From Tunturiibacter empetritectus (GTDB lineage Bacteria; Acidobacteriota; Terriglobia; Terriglobales; Acidobacteriaceae), in the NCBI RefSeq assembly GCF_014201375.1, contig NZ_JACHDZ010000004.1:62001-126000 (forward strand): a DNA stretch of 64,000 nt, given 5' to 3'. Shown here piece by piece: positions 26,462 to 34,069 of the stretch. The notes under the pieces were generated by a model, which had not been told where the DNA came from, did not search any database, and saw nothing but the letters and a program-made list of their open reading frames with translations. Position 1 is the stretch's first letter, and every line of letters begins with the position of its first letter. The position numbers and the translations under genes are program-made.

Positions 26462-26764
26462 ATGACCGCACCTCACCACGTAGAAGGTGATGAGTTGCGT
26501 GACGCGCTCTGGCTGCAGGTCCGTAAGATCTTGATGGAAAAGTGGGATCCCATTGGAGTTTGTGGAGAACCAAACGCAACGAATGAATACGACTCTTACA
26601 TTCCCAGGCTAAGGGCACTTCTCCGTGCTGTCTCTGGAGTTGATCCGGTTCTCGACTATCTTGACTGGGTTGCGAGCGAACGAATGGGTTTCACAAGTCA
26701 ACGTGAACAAGGACGCGCCGCCGCTGAATCTCTTTGCAAGTTGAATTTGACTGATCCCCACTAA
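26462..26764 (+). CDS. Small DUF1871-like protein
   Basis: The 100-aa soluble protein contains ILMEKWDPIGVCGEPNATNE followed by YDSYIPRLRALL, which resembles a family of small helical bacterial proteins (WDPIG...DEYDSY pattern), some of them neighbours of toxins. Its ATG begins two bases after the lipA stop, so it is probably translationally coupled. The resemblance is from memory and function is unknown. Confidence 0.6.
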   Translation: MTAPHHVEGDELRDALWLQVRKILMEKWDPIGVCGEPNATNEYDSYIPRLRALLRAVSGVDPVLDYLDWVASERMGFTSQREQGRAAAESLCKLNLTDPH

Positions 26765-26817
26765 ATGAGTCATCGCCGGTTGCTTCCAGGCATCTTGCTT
26801 GGGTTTTAAATAAAGTC

Positions 26818-26874
26818 CTAAAGGATTAGTTGACAAAAGTGGGTTGGTTGCTGCTTAATCTACTAAAGGATTAG
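26818..26874 (+). promoter_or_regulatory. BlaI promoter with duplicated operator
   Basis: The 12-mer CTAAAGGATTAG (dyad CTAA/TTAG) occurs twice, at 26818-26829 and 26863-26874. Between them lie TTGACA (26830-26835) and a -10-like CTTAAT (26854-26859, 18-base spacer). Two dyads bracketing the promoter fit the way BlaI/MecI dimers repress their own operons. AGGAGG then serves a GTG start at 26886. Confidence 0.7.
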
Positions 26875-26885
26875 GAGGTGGGCTG

Positions 26886-27287
26886 GTGACGACGCAGACG
26901 AAGACGAATCAGGGGCTGACGCCGCTGGAGCTGGAGATTATGCAGGTTCTGTGGGAGGCGGGGCCGTGCACGGTGAGCGAGGTGCAGCCGAAGTTGAAGG
27001 CGGAGCTGGCCTACACGACGGTGCAGACGATGTTAAATGTGCTGCTGCGCAAGAGCAAGGTGAAGCGGGTGCAGGAGGGGCGCGCCTTTCGCTACCGCGC
27101 CGCCGTGAGCCGGGAACGGGCGACGGGGAGCGCGTTGAACGACATGGTAAAGCGGATGTTTGGCGGCTCCAGTGAGGCGCTGCTGATGGCGATGGTGGAT
27201 GCGCGGCAGATCAGCGCGGAGGAGCTGGAGCGGGTGGGAAAGAGGCTGGCGGCGGCGGAGCGTGACGCGGCGAAGGAGGAGAGATGA
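26886..27287 (+). CDS. BlaI/MecI/CopY-family repressor
   Basis: The 133-aa winged-helix protein begins with the family hallmark LTPLELEIMQVLWEAGPCTVSEV and continues ELAYTTVQTMLNVLLRKSKVKR. The C-terminal half forms the dimerisation helices. It starts at a GTG with AGGAGG upstream. Its stop overlaps the start of the M56 peptidase gene (ATGA), as usual for BlaI-BlaR1 pairs. It presumably represses the pair through the duplicated dyad upstream. No beta-lactamase gene is adjacent. Confidence 0.92.
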   Translation: MTTQTKTNQGLTPLELEIMQVLWEAGPCTVSEVQPKLKAELAYTTVQTMLNVLLRKSKVKRVQEGRAFRYRAAVSRERATGSALNDMVKRMFGGSSEALLMAMVDARQISAEELERVGKRLAAAERDAAKEER

Positions 27288-29098
27288 TCGAACGGACGCT
27301 GGTGGAGTATGTGGCGAATGCGTTGTGGCAGCTGCCGATGCTGGCCGGCGGCGCGTGGTTGTTGCTCGCAGCCGTGAAGGCCGGACCGCGGATCCAGCAT
27401 GGGGTGTGGTTGATGGTGCTGGGTCTGGCGGTGGTGCTTCCGTTGCATGGAATGGGTGGGGAGCTGGCGCCGGTTCGAGTGCGACCGGACGTGGGGGTGT
27501 TGGTGGGAGTTCGTGATGTCGCGCCGGCTGGTGGGGATTTGACGACGGGGAGTATGCAGCGGGTTAGCGAGGAGCCGGCAGAGATATCGCTTCGTCCGCG
27601 GCGTGTGGAGGTCTCGGTGACGGCGGCGCGGTGGGTGGTGAGTCTGTATGCGGGTGCGGTGATCTTTGGGCTGTGGAGAGTGATCTGGGCCTGGCGTGCG
27701 GCGCGGCGGCTGGTAGAGCGGTCGCGGGAGGTGACGCTGGCGGGAGAACAGACGGTGGTGCTGGGGGACTATGGGCGGCGGCTTCGCATCAGGCTGCCGC
27801 AGGTGCGCGAGAGTGTGGAGATCTCGAGCCCGATGATTGTGGGGGTGATTGCGCCAGTGCTTCTTCTGCCGGTGGAGTTTGCACGGTATGAGGCCGAGGA
27901 GATGAGGGCGGCGCTGCTGCATGAGCTGGCGCATGTGAAGCGGAGGGACACGCTGGAGAATGCACTCTGCCAGTTGGTGGCGCTGCCGGTGAGCTGGCAT
28001 CCGGTGACGCAGTGGGTGCAGGGGAGGATTCGTCGGACGCGCGAGATGGTGTGCGATGCGATGGCTGCGGAGGAGATGCGATCCGAGATTGGGTATGCGC
28101 GGTGTCTGCTGGCGCTGGCGAAGGGCATGATGGCGGGGCGGGAGTTTGAGCGGGAGACGGCAGGAGTTGGGTTGTTCCAATTGTTCCACAGCAATGTACT
28201 GGAGGAGAGAGTGATGAGACTGATGGAGAGTGGAGCGGTGATGGGATTGCGGACGAAGTTGATTCGCGCGGCGAGTGGAGCGATGGCGATGGTGGCGACG
28301 ATGGCGGTGGCTGCGATGTTTCACCTGACGCCGACGATGGCGCAGGAGCAGATGCAGGCTCGGGTGCCGGAGATTGGACAGAGTGCGGTGCCAGAGGCTG
28401 GCCAGAGTGCGGCGCCGCAGGTTGTGCCAGATGCAGCTCCGCAGGTTGTGCCGGATGCAGCTCCGCAGGTTATGCCGGATGCCGCTCCGCAGGCTGCGCC
28501 GAATGCCGCTGCTGCTTCGGATTCAGCAGAGCGCAAGGTCACGGCCAGTAGGAAGCAGTCCGATGTCGTGGCAAAAAAGGGACAATATATCTATCACTGG
28601 GATGGCTCGGAGGATGAGCCGATCACGATCGTCAATGGACGGGTTCGAAAGCTCACTCCTGAGGAGCGCAGACAGATAAGGCAGCAGATGGAAAAGGCGA
28701 GTAAAGAGATAGCGGCGGCGACGGCGAGGATCAATAGCCCGAAGTTCAAGAAGCAGATAGAAGAGGCTGCCGCGGCGGCGGCAAAGGTGAATAGTCCGGA
28801 GTTCAAGAGGCAGATCGCTGAGGCGCAGTTGCAGGCCCAGAAGGCGAATGAGATGGTCCATAGCGAGGCCTTCAAAGAGCAGATGGCCGAGGTGCAGCGG
28901 AATCTGAAGGCGATGGAGATGCCGCGGATTCAGGAAGAGATTGCGAGGGCTACGGCAGAGGTGAATAGTCCTGAATTCAAGCAGCAGATGGCAGATATGC
29001 AGAAGGAGCTCGATGGAGTGGTGCAGCAGCGAATGGCGGAGGCGATGAAGCAGATGAAGGAGGCTCAGGAAGAAATGAAGGAGATGTCGCCGAAGTAG
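27284..29098 (+). CDS. M56-family (BlaR1-like) membrane metallopeptidase with repeat-rich C-terminus
   Basis: The 604-aa protein has N-terminal transmembrane helices (from residue 10) and a zinc site HELAH at 213-217 with the downstream REMVCDAMAAEE glutamate region. A further hydrophobic helix lies near residue 335. In place of the penicillin-binding sensor of BlaR1 there is an eight-residue tandem repeat (APQVVPDA, four units) and then a predicted coiled coil with four copies of a V/I-N-S-P-x-F-K unit (about residues 484-590). It probably cleaves BlaI-type repressor on an envelope signal, but the signal is unlikely to be beta-lactam binding. Confidence 0.88.
   Translation: MIERTLVEYVANALWQLPMLAGGAWLLLAAVKAGPRIQHGVWLMVLGLAVVLPLHGMGGELAPVRVRPDVGVLVGVRDVAPAGGDLTTGSMQRVSEEPAEISLRPRRVEVSVTAARWVVSLYAGAVIFGLWRVIWAWRAARRLVERSREVTLAGEQTVVLGDYGRRLRIRLPQVRESVEISSPMIVGVIAPVLLLPVEFARYEAEEMRAALLHELAHVKRRDTLENALCQLVALPVSWHPVTQWVQGRIRRTREMVCDAMAAEEMRSEIGYARCLLALAKGMMAGREFERETAGVGLFQLFHSNVLEERVMRLMESGAVMGLRTKLIRAASGAMAMVATMAVAAMFHLTPTMAQEQMQARVPEIGQSAVPEAGQSAAPQVVPDAAPQVVPDAAPQVMPDAAPQAAPNAAAASDSAERKVTASRKQSDVVAKKGQYIYHWDGSEDEPITIVNGRVRKLTPEERRQIRQQMEKASKEIAAATARINSPKFKKQIEEAAAAAAKVNSPEFKRQIAEAQLQAQKANEMVHSEAFKEQMAEVQRNLKAMEMPRIQEEIARATAEVNSPEFKQQMADMQKELDGVVQQRMAEAMKQMKEAQEEMKEMSPK
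28412..28507 (+). repeat. 24-bp tandem repeat, four units, inside the M56 peptidase gene
   Basis: Four imperfect 24-base units encode APQVVPDA-like octapeptides. Being a multiple of three, copy-number changes would keep the frame. Confidence 0.8.
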
Positions 29099-29116
29099 AA
29101 CGTGCCGGAGATCGTA

Positions 29117-29152
29117 CGAAAAAGCCACTCGATGGGATCGGGTGGCTTTTTT
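29117..29152 (+). terminator. Rho-independent terminator after the M56 peptidase gene
   Basis: GCCAC-T-CGAT pairs with ATCG-G-GTGGC (one wobble pair) around a GGG loop, followed by six T. A-run on the left makes it usable in both directions. Confidence 0.85.
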
Positions 29153-29177
29153 GTTGTCTGAGGATGATTACTGGATT

Positions 29178-29280
29178 GTCCTGCCGGACGGGCCTCCTAC
29201 GCGGAAGGCGGTCACTTCGTGACGCGTGTACCTTGTCTTGGCAGGATCGCGGCTTGGGTCTTCCCGTTGGTCGGGTCGGA
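29178..29280. repeat. Dispersed repeat, half-length copy R5
   Basis: Left end GTCCTGCCGGACGGGC and B-type arm GGTCACTTCGTGACGCGTGTACC, ending near TTCCCGTTGGTCGGG. The right arm is absent. It sits between the terminator and the aminotransferase gene. Confidence 0.85.
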
Positions 29281-29348
29281 TTGCCTGTTTGTGGTTGGAC
29301 GTAAGATGATTTCACTCTGGGCTATGGGCTCAAAAGGGGGATCGGGCT

Positions 29349-30539
29349 ATGGGACAGGTTGAGGTTTCGTCGAGGCTTGGGCTGAGTGAGTTGGCGCCGC
29401 GGCTGGTGCAGTCGGAGATTCGCGCGATGAGCGTGGCGTGCGATGCAATGGGTGGAGTGAACCTGGCGCAGGGAGTGTGCGACACCGAGGTGCCGGAGGT
29501 GGTAGCCGAAGGGGCGATTCGCGCGATTCGCGATGGGTTGAATATCTACACGCGGCTGGATGGGATTCCACGTCTCCGGCGAGCTATCGCCGAAAAGGTC
29601 GCGCGAACGCTGGGGATTGTGGTGGATCCCGAGCGCGAGGTGCTGGTGACCAGCGGCGTGACGGGAGCGTTTCAGGCGGCGGCAATGGCTCTGCTGAATC
29701 CGGGCGATGAGGTGCTGGTGTTTGAGCCGTTCTATGGGTATCACGTGAATACGCTGAGCTCGCTGCGGGTGGCGGCGGTGGCTGTGGCACTGACTGCGCC
29801 GGTTGGGGAGCTGGGCTGGGGGTTGGACCTGGCCGCGGTGAGAGCGGCGATTACGCCGAAGACGCGCGGTATGGTGATCAATACGCCGTCGAATCCGGCG
29901 GGGAAGGTGTTTACGAGGTTTGAGCTGGAGGGGTTGGCGGGGATTGCGGAGGAGTTCGATCTGTTCGTGTTTACGGATGAGATCTATGAGCACTTTGTGT
30001 ATGGAGGCGCGACGCATCTGAGCCCGGCGTCGATTCCGGGGATGCGGGAGCGGACGATCCTGATGTCTGGGTTTTCGAAGACGTTTTCGGTGACGGGATG
30101 GAGGGTGGGGTACCTGATCGCGGATGCGAGGTGGCTGGGGTCGATTGGGTACTTTCATGATCTGACGTATGTGTGCGCGCCTGCTCCGATGCAGCAGGGA
30201 GTGGCGGATGGGGTGGAGCAGCTGGGGGAGGATTTTTACAGTGGACTGGCGATGGAGCATGAGGTGAAGCGCACGATGATTGTGGAGGCGCTGCGGGAGG
30301 CTCGGATGACGCCGCATGTGCCGGATGGGGCGTACTACGTGCTGGCTTCGGCGGCTGGGCTGCCTGGGGCTACGGCGGCAGAGAAGGCGCGGGCGCTGCT
30401 GGCGAAGACGGGAGTGGCTTCGGTGGCGGGATCGGCTTTCTTTCGGCCGGGGAAGGGTGAGGACCTGCTGCGGTTTTGCTTTGCGAAGAAGGATAAGGAT
30501 CTGATGGAAGCTTGCCGGAGATTGCGGGAGCTTCGTTAG
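29349..30539 (+). CDS. PLP-dependent class I/II aminotransferase
   Basis: The 396-aa fold-type I aminotransferase shows the PLP lysine in SGFSKTFSVTGWRVGY. Other landmarks are NTPSNPAGKVF, FTDEIYEHFVYGG and the N-terminal NLAQGVCDTEVPE. The pattern resembles the aspartate, methionine or kynurenine aminotransferase subgroup; the amino-acid substrate cannot be fixed. GGGGG lies upstream of the ATG. The neighbours give no pathway clue. Confidence 0.9.
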   Translation: MGQVEVSSRLGLSELAPRLVQSEIRAMSVACDAMGGVNLAQGVCDTEVPEVVAEGAIRAIRDGLNIYTRLDGIPRLRRAIAEKVARTLGIVVDPEREVLVTSGVTGAFQAAAMALLNPGDEVLVFEPFYGYHVNTLSSLRVAAVAVALTAPVGELGWGLDLAAVRAAITPKTRGMVINTPSNPAGKVFTRFELEGLAGIAEEFDLFVFTDEIYEHFVYGGATHLSPASIPGMRERTILMSGFSKTFSVTGWRVGYLIADARWLGSIGYFHDLTYVCAPAPMQQGVADGVEQLGEDFYSGLAMEHEVKRTMIVEALREARMTPHVPDGAYYVLASAAGLPGATAAEKARALLAKTGVASVAGSAFFRPGKGEDLLRFCFAKKDKDLMEACRRLRELR

Positions 30540-30575
30540 CGCGGCTTGCTTGCGGGTCCACTAAGATAGTGGTGT

Positions 30576-30842
30576 ATGCCGCCTTTCTCTGAGGTGACGC
30601 GGATTGAAGCTGCGATCAAGAACAAGAGCTCGAAGGAGCTGGAGTGGTCGCTGTGGTACTGTCGGATGCGGCAGGCGGTGCCGAGTGCGCGGCCGGCGGA
30701 TCTGAAGTACTGGCGCGGGATTGAGGCGCTGGTGAAAGAGACGATAGCGGGGCCTGTTGCGGCTAAGGTCTATCCGGTGAAGAAGAAGAAGGCGGGGCGT
30801 GGGTTGGGGCTGGGGCCGGTGGATGGCGGTGAGGATTCTTGA
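30576..30842 (+). CDS. Small basic protein of unknown function
   Basis: The 88-aa protein has an amphipathic N-terminal half (TRIEAAIKNKSSKELEWSLWYC) and a lysine-rich stretch VKKKKAGRG before a glycine-rich tail. No family is recognised. It lies 37 bases after the aminotransferase gene, with its codon use G-rich like its neighbours. It ends just before repeat R6. Confidence 0.55.
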   Translation: MPPFSEVTRIEAAIKNKSSKELEWSLWYCRMRQAVPSARPADLKYWRGIEALVKETIAGPVAAKVYPVKKKKAGRGLGLGPVDGGEDS

Positions 30843-30850
30843 AGGACTCT

Positions 30851-31028
30851 GTCCTGCCGGACGGGCTCCCTGCGCGGGAGGCGGGCGTTCGCACGCCTTT
30901 TTAAAGCTTCGCGTGGTCCTCCCGTTGGTCGGAATAATCATCCTCGCGACCAACGGGAGCGCCAAGCGAAGCGGTATACGCGTCACGAAGTGACCGCGCT
31001 CCGCGCAGGAGGCCCGTCCGGCAGGACA
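30851..31028. repeat. Dispersed palindromic intergenic repeat, copy R6 (full length)
   Basis: A-type copy, 178 bases, with intact 16-bp inverted ends. It separates the small basic protein gene from the convergent DUF2278 gene. The G-rich + strand block ends here and the C-rich one begins. Confidence 0.9.
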
Positions 31029-31035
31029 TGATCTT

Positions 31036-31722
31036 CTAAACCGGATTGCCAGCCGAGTCCGTACTCCAGCTCTCGGTCTGAAACGCGATAAATACCGCAG
31101 TCCACGTACCCTTCGACGGCAGACTGATAAACAACGCACCATCCTGCCACACGCCGTTATCCCCACTGAACCCGCCGCCTTTACCAGCCACAGGGTTTCC
31201 CTGGTTCATGTGGATGTCGTGGATCCCATCCACCTTCCCGGAGTCGGCGTACGCACTGCCGAATGCGTAGATCACGCCGTCTTTATCCGCGATCGTCATA
31301 TTCAGCAGCGTGATTACGGCGTTCTCCAGCGCCTTCACCTTCGCCCGCTGGATCATCTCCTGCTCCGCACCGCCACCCTTGGCCTTCGCACGTGCCTGCG
31401 GCAGCAGAGTCATCTGCGCCTTCGTAATCATGGGCGCGCCGTTTACGGTACTCCGTACAAAGTCGAGCGCCAGTCCGCCCGGTTCACTTTTGAGCGCCGT
31501 CATCCCCATGGGCAGCGCCTGCAACCCGGCCAGATCCGGCGGCGTAAAGTCTTCGACGATGTCGTACAAGACCTCAGAGCTATCCACCGACTGAATATTG
31601 ACCGCAACGGTGAACGGGCCGCCTGGGGCCTGCATCGTGATCTGGTAGTGCGTACTCGCCCCCGTGACGACCTTGCCCGAGGTCGGCTTTCCGGCCAGCA
31701 CACTGTAGTTTGTAATCGGCAT
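31036..31722 (-). CDS. DUF2278-family protein
   Basis: The 228-aa protein matches the DUF2278 pattern: MPITNYSVLAGKPTSGK and HYQITMQAPGGPFTVAVNIQS at the N-terminus, then VDGIHDIHMNQGNP and the strand-rich end WTAVFIAFQTESW. No signal peptide is seen. DUF2278 proteins have no established activity. GTGAGGAG lies before the ATG. The acidic small protein gene lies 46 bases upstream on the same strand, and the two probably form an operon. Confidence 0.8.
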   Translation of the reverse strand: MPITNYSVLAGKPTSGKVVTGASTHYQITMQAPGGPFTVAVNIQSVDSSEVLYDIVEDFTPPDLAGLQALPMGMTALKSEPGGLALDFVRSTVNGAPMITKAQMTLLPQARAKAKGGGAEQEMIQRAKVKALENAVITLLNMTIADKDGVIYAFGSAYADSGKVDGIHDIHMNQGNPVAGKGGGFSGDNGVWQDGALFISLPSKGTWTAVFIAFQTESWSTDSAGNPV

Positions 31723-31768
31723 CCTTACTCCTCACCTCTCGATGAATGAAGACATCACAGACACCATC

Positions 31769-32023
31769 TCACACGCCTGCTTCGTCTTCGACGTCCTCCT
31801 CTTCGTTGTCTTCATCGTCCTCCTCTTCTTCTGCGGCGTCGTCATCTTCTTCCTCGAGTTCGTCGTCGTCCTCGTCATCGTCGACAGCAGTTGCGGCGTT
31901 GGTTGCGTCGCTACTGGCGTGCTCGGTTGGATTGCTGGTTGAGTTATCGAACATCGCCGTCGCATCCGGCCCGATCTTGTGCAGGATCTCGTCGAATTCC
32001 TGATTATTCAATGCATCTGCCAT
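31769..32023 (-). CDS. Highly acidic small protein
   Basis: The 84-aa protein has a normal N-terminal segment (MADALNNQEFDEILHKIGPD) and a Ser/Thr/Ala linker. From about residue 48 it is almost entirely Asp and Glu (near thirty acidic residues). AGGAG precedes the ATG. The tail may bind metal or a basic partner, or act as a charge mimic. It is paired with the DUF2278 gene downstream. Function unknown. Confidence 0.65.
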   Translation of the reverse strand: MADALNNQEFDEILHKIGPDATAMFDNSTSNPTEHASSDATNAATAVDDDEDDDELEEEDDDAAEEEEDDEDNEEEDVEDEAGV

Positions 32024-32181
32024 TTTAAATCTCCTATTTTCACGAAAAATTTAAGTACTGGTATGGCGATATCTCCAACCTTGCCCGTTGGATGCGGATT
32101 TATCCAGCCCGGCACCCTCCCGATTTTCCAGAGCCTGTTTCTTCGCGCGCGGTATTCTGTGGGGGAGAAGGAAATACGAAT

Positions 32182-33678
32182 ATGCTCTCAGCCCTGCTTG
32201 CCCTCGCCGCCGCCAATCTGATCTGCCTCATCCTCCTTCTGCTTCGCAAGCAGCCGGCAGCTGCGACGGACACCCGCCTCGCCCAGATGCCCGAGCAGCT
32301 TACCCGGCTTGACGCTCGAAATGAGGCGCTCGACGCTCATCTGCGAAGCGGCCTGGCTGAGATACGCCGCGACGCCGCCGACGACGCCCGCCGCACCCGC
32401 GAGGCCGCCGCGACAGACTTCACCAGCCTGCGCACCGAGATCACGGCCACTATCGCCGAACTGAGCGGCCTGCTGCAGAACGGCCTCAATGCCTTTCGCA
32501 GCGACAACAAGACCTCCGACGAGGTCCTCCGCACTGCGGTTCAGCAGAATCTGGATTCGATCGCGCAGCGGCTCTCTTACTTCATCGCTGAGGTCAATCG
32601 CAATCAGATCGAGGCTCGCGAGGCCCTGCACAGTCGCTTGAATGAGCTCTCCGGCGAGGCTAACGACCAGCAGGAGAAGCTCCGCTTTACCGTGGAAGAC
32701 CGCCTCTCGAAGCTCAACGACGCCAATACCGCAAAGCTCGAGGAGATGCGCGTCACGGTTGACGAAAAGCTTCATGCCACGCTCCAGACTCGGCTTACGG
32801 AGTCGTTCGGCCAGGTGACGACGCACCTCGGCGAGGTCCAGAAGGGCCTGGGTGAGATGAAGGAGCTTGCGACCGGTGTGGGAGATCTCAAGAGGGTTCT
32901 CTCGAACGTCAAATCGCGCGGCGTGGTGGGCGAGTTTCAGCTGGGCCAGCAGCTTGAGCAGATGTTTTCGCCTGAGCAGTACATCAAGAACGCTCGCATC
33001 AAGCCCGGGACGCTTGAGTCCGTCGAATACGCCCTCAAGTTCCCCTCAGGCGAAGGCGCTGACAGCCACACTCTGCTCGCCATCGACGCCAAGTTTCCCA
33101 AAGAGGACTGGGAGCGGCTGGAACACGCCTACGAGACCGGGACCGTCGAAGAGATCGCCGCGGCTGGCCGAGCCTTTGAGCGTGGCATTCGTTCCGAAGC
33201 GAAGCGCATCTGCGACAAGTACATCGACCCACCCACCACGATGCCCCACGCCATCATGTTCCTGCCGACGGAGAACCTCTACGCGGAGGTCGTCCGCCGC
33301 CCGGGGTTGCAGTCAGAGATACAGTCGAGCTGCCGCGTCACCATCGCCGGGCCGTCGACTTTTATGGCGATCCTTACCAGCTTCCAGATGGGCTTTCACA
33401 CCCTCGCCATTCAGAAGAAGGGCGACGAGGTCTGGCGCGTCCTCTCCAGCGCGAAAAAGGAGTTCGAGACCTATGGCGGGCTGATGCAGAAGGTCGAAGA
33501 CCAGGTCGGCACGGTTCAGAACACGATTCAAAAGCTCGGCGTCCGCACGCGGGCCATCAACAAGGCCCTCAAAAACGTATCCTCTATTGACAACGGCGTC
33601 CCCGTATCCAACCTGATCGGGTTCGACGACGTCCCGGGCATCGCCCCGCTGCTTGCCGCCTCGGGCGAGGAAGACTGA
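32182..33678 (+). CDS. rmuC: DNA recombination protein RmuC
   Basis: The protein is 498 aa from the ATG at 32182. A single N-terminal hydrophobic helix (MLSALLALAAANLICLILLLL) is followed by a long coiled coil (about residues 30-230). The RmuC nuclease-like core begins at GVVGEFQLGQQLEQMFSPEQY and includes LLAIDAKFPKEDWERLEHAYE and PHAIMFLPTENLYAEVVRR. RmuC limits inversions at short inverted repeats in E. coli, which is notable next to a palindromic repeat family, though this is only context. It is a single gene, followed by the acpP promoter. Confidence 0.93.
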   Translation: MLSALLALAAANLICLILLLLRKQPAAATDTRLAQMPEQLTRLDARNEALDAHLRSGLAEIRRDAADDARRTREAAATDFTSLRTEITATIAELSGLLQNGLNAFRSDNKTSDEVLRTAVQQNLDSIAQRLSYFIAEVNRNQIEAREALHSRLNELSGEANDQQEKLRFTVEDRLSKLNDANTAKLEEMRVTVDEKLHATLQTRLTESFGQVTTHLGEVQKGLGEMKELATGVGDLKRVLSNVKSRGVVGEFQLGQQLEQMFSPEQYIKNARIKPGTLESVEYALKFPSGEGADSHTLLAIDAKFPKEDWERLEHAYETGTVEEIAAAGRAFERGIRSEAKRICDKYIDPPTTMPHAIMFLPTENLYAEVVRRPGLQSEIQSSCRVTIAGPSTFMAILTSFQMGFHTLAIQKKGDEVWRVLSSAKKEFETYGGLMQKVEDQVGTVQNTIQKLGVRTRAINKALKNVSSIDNGVPVSNLIGFDDVPGIAPLLAASGEED

Positions 33679-33719
33679 AAAGATCCTGCCGCCCACTTCC
33701 CACGGTCGCCTGCTGTTGC

Positions 33720-33748
33720 TTTACACTCACTGAGGCGCTCAGTATGCT
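33720..33748 (+). promoter_or_regulatory. acpP-fabF promoter with palindrome in the spacer
   Basis: TTTACA (33720-33725) and TATGCT (33743-33748) are exactly 17 bases apart, a good housekeeping promoter. The spacer contains the perfect inverted repeat ACTGAG-GCG-CTCAGT (33729-33743), reaching the first base of the -10. It could be the operator of a fatty-acid regulator. Confidence 0.7.
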
Positions 33749-33820
33749 TGAGGTTGGCCGTGTCGACCTTGAGCGACAAACATCCAGGCTTCAGATTCCA
33801 GACGTAAACAGGAGAACGCA

Positions 33821-34066
33821 ATGGCAGCAGTAGACGAGAAGGTAAAGCAGATTATTGTCGAGCAGCTTCAGGTGGATGAAGCGGAAGTCACCCCAGGCGC
33901 AAGCTTTCAGGAAGATCTAGGCGCAGACTCCCTCGACGTCGTCGAGCTCGTCATGCAGTTCGAAGAAGCCTTCGACATCCAGATCCCCGACGAGGATGCT
34001 GAAAAAATTAAAACCGTCAAAGACGCCGTCGACTACATCGAAAAGAACCAGAAGGCGGCCAAGTAA
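33821..34066 (+). CDS. acpP: Acyl carrier protein
   Basis: The 81-aa acidic protein has the phosphopantetheine attachment serine S37 in [12 protein letters not shown], and the usual four-helix ACP pattern with [16 protein letters not shown]. It carries growing acyl chains in type II fatty-acid synthesis. AGGAG precedes the ATG. fabF begins three bases after its stop, the canonical acpP-fabF order. Confidence 0.97.
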   Translation: MAAVDEKVKQIIVEQLQVDEAEVTPGASFQEDLGADSLDVVELVMQFEEAFDIQIPDEDAEKIKTVKDAVDYIEKNQKAAK

Positions 34067-34069
34067 AAA

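Noticed and set aside
27284..29098. Beta-lactam resistance operon reading of the BlaI/M56 pair
   Set aside because: No beta-lactamase or penicillin-binding gene is adjacent and the M56 protein has no penicillin-binding sensor domain.
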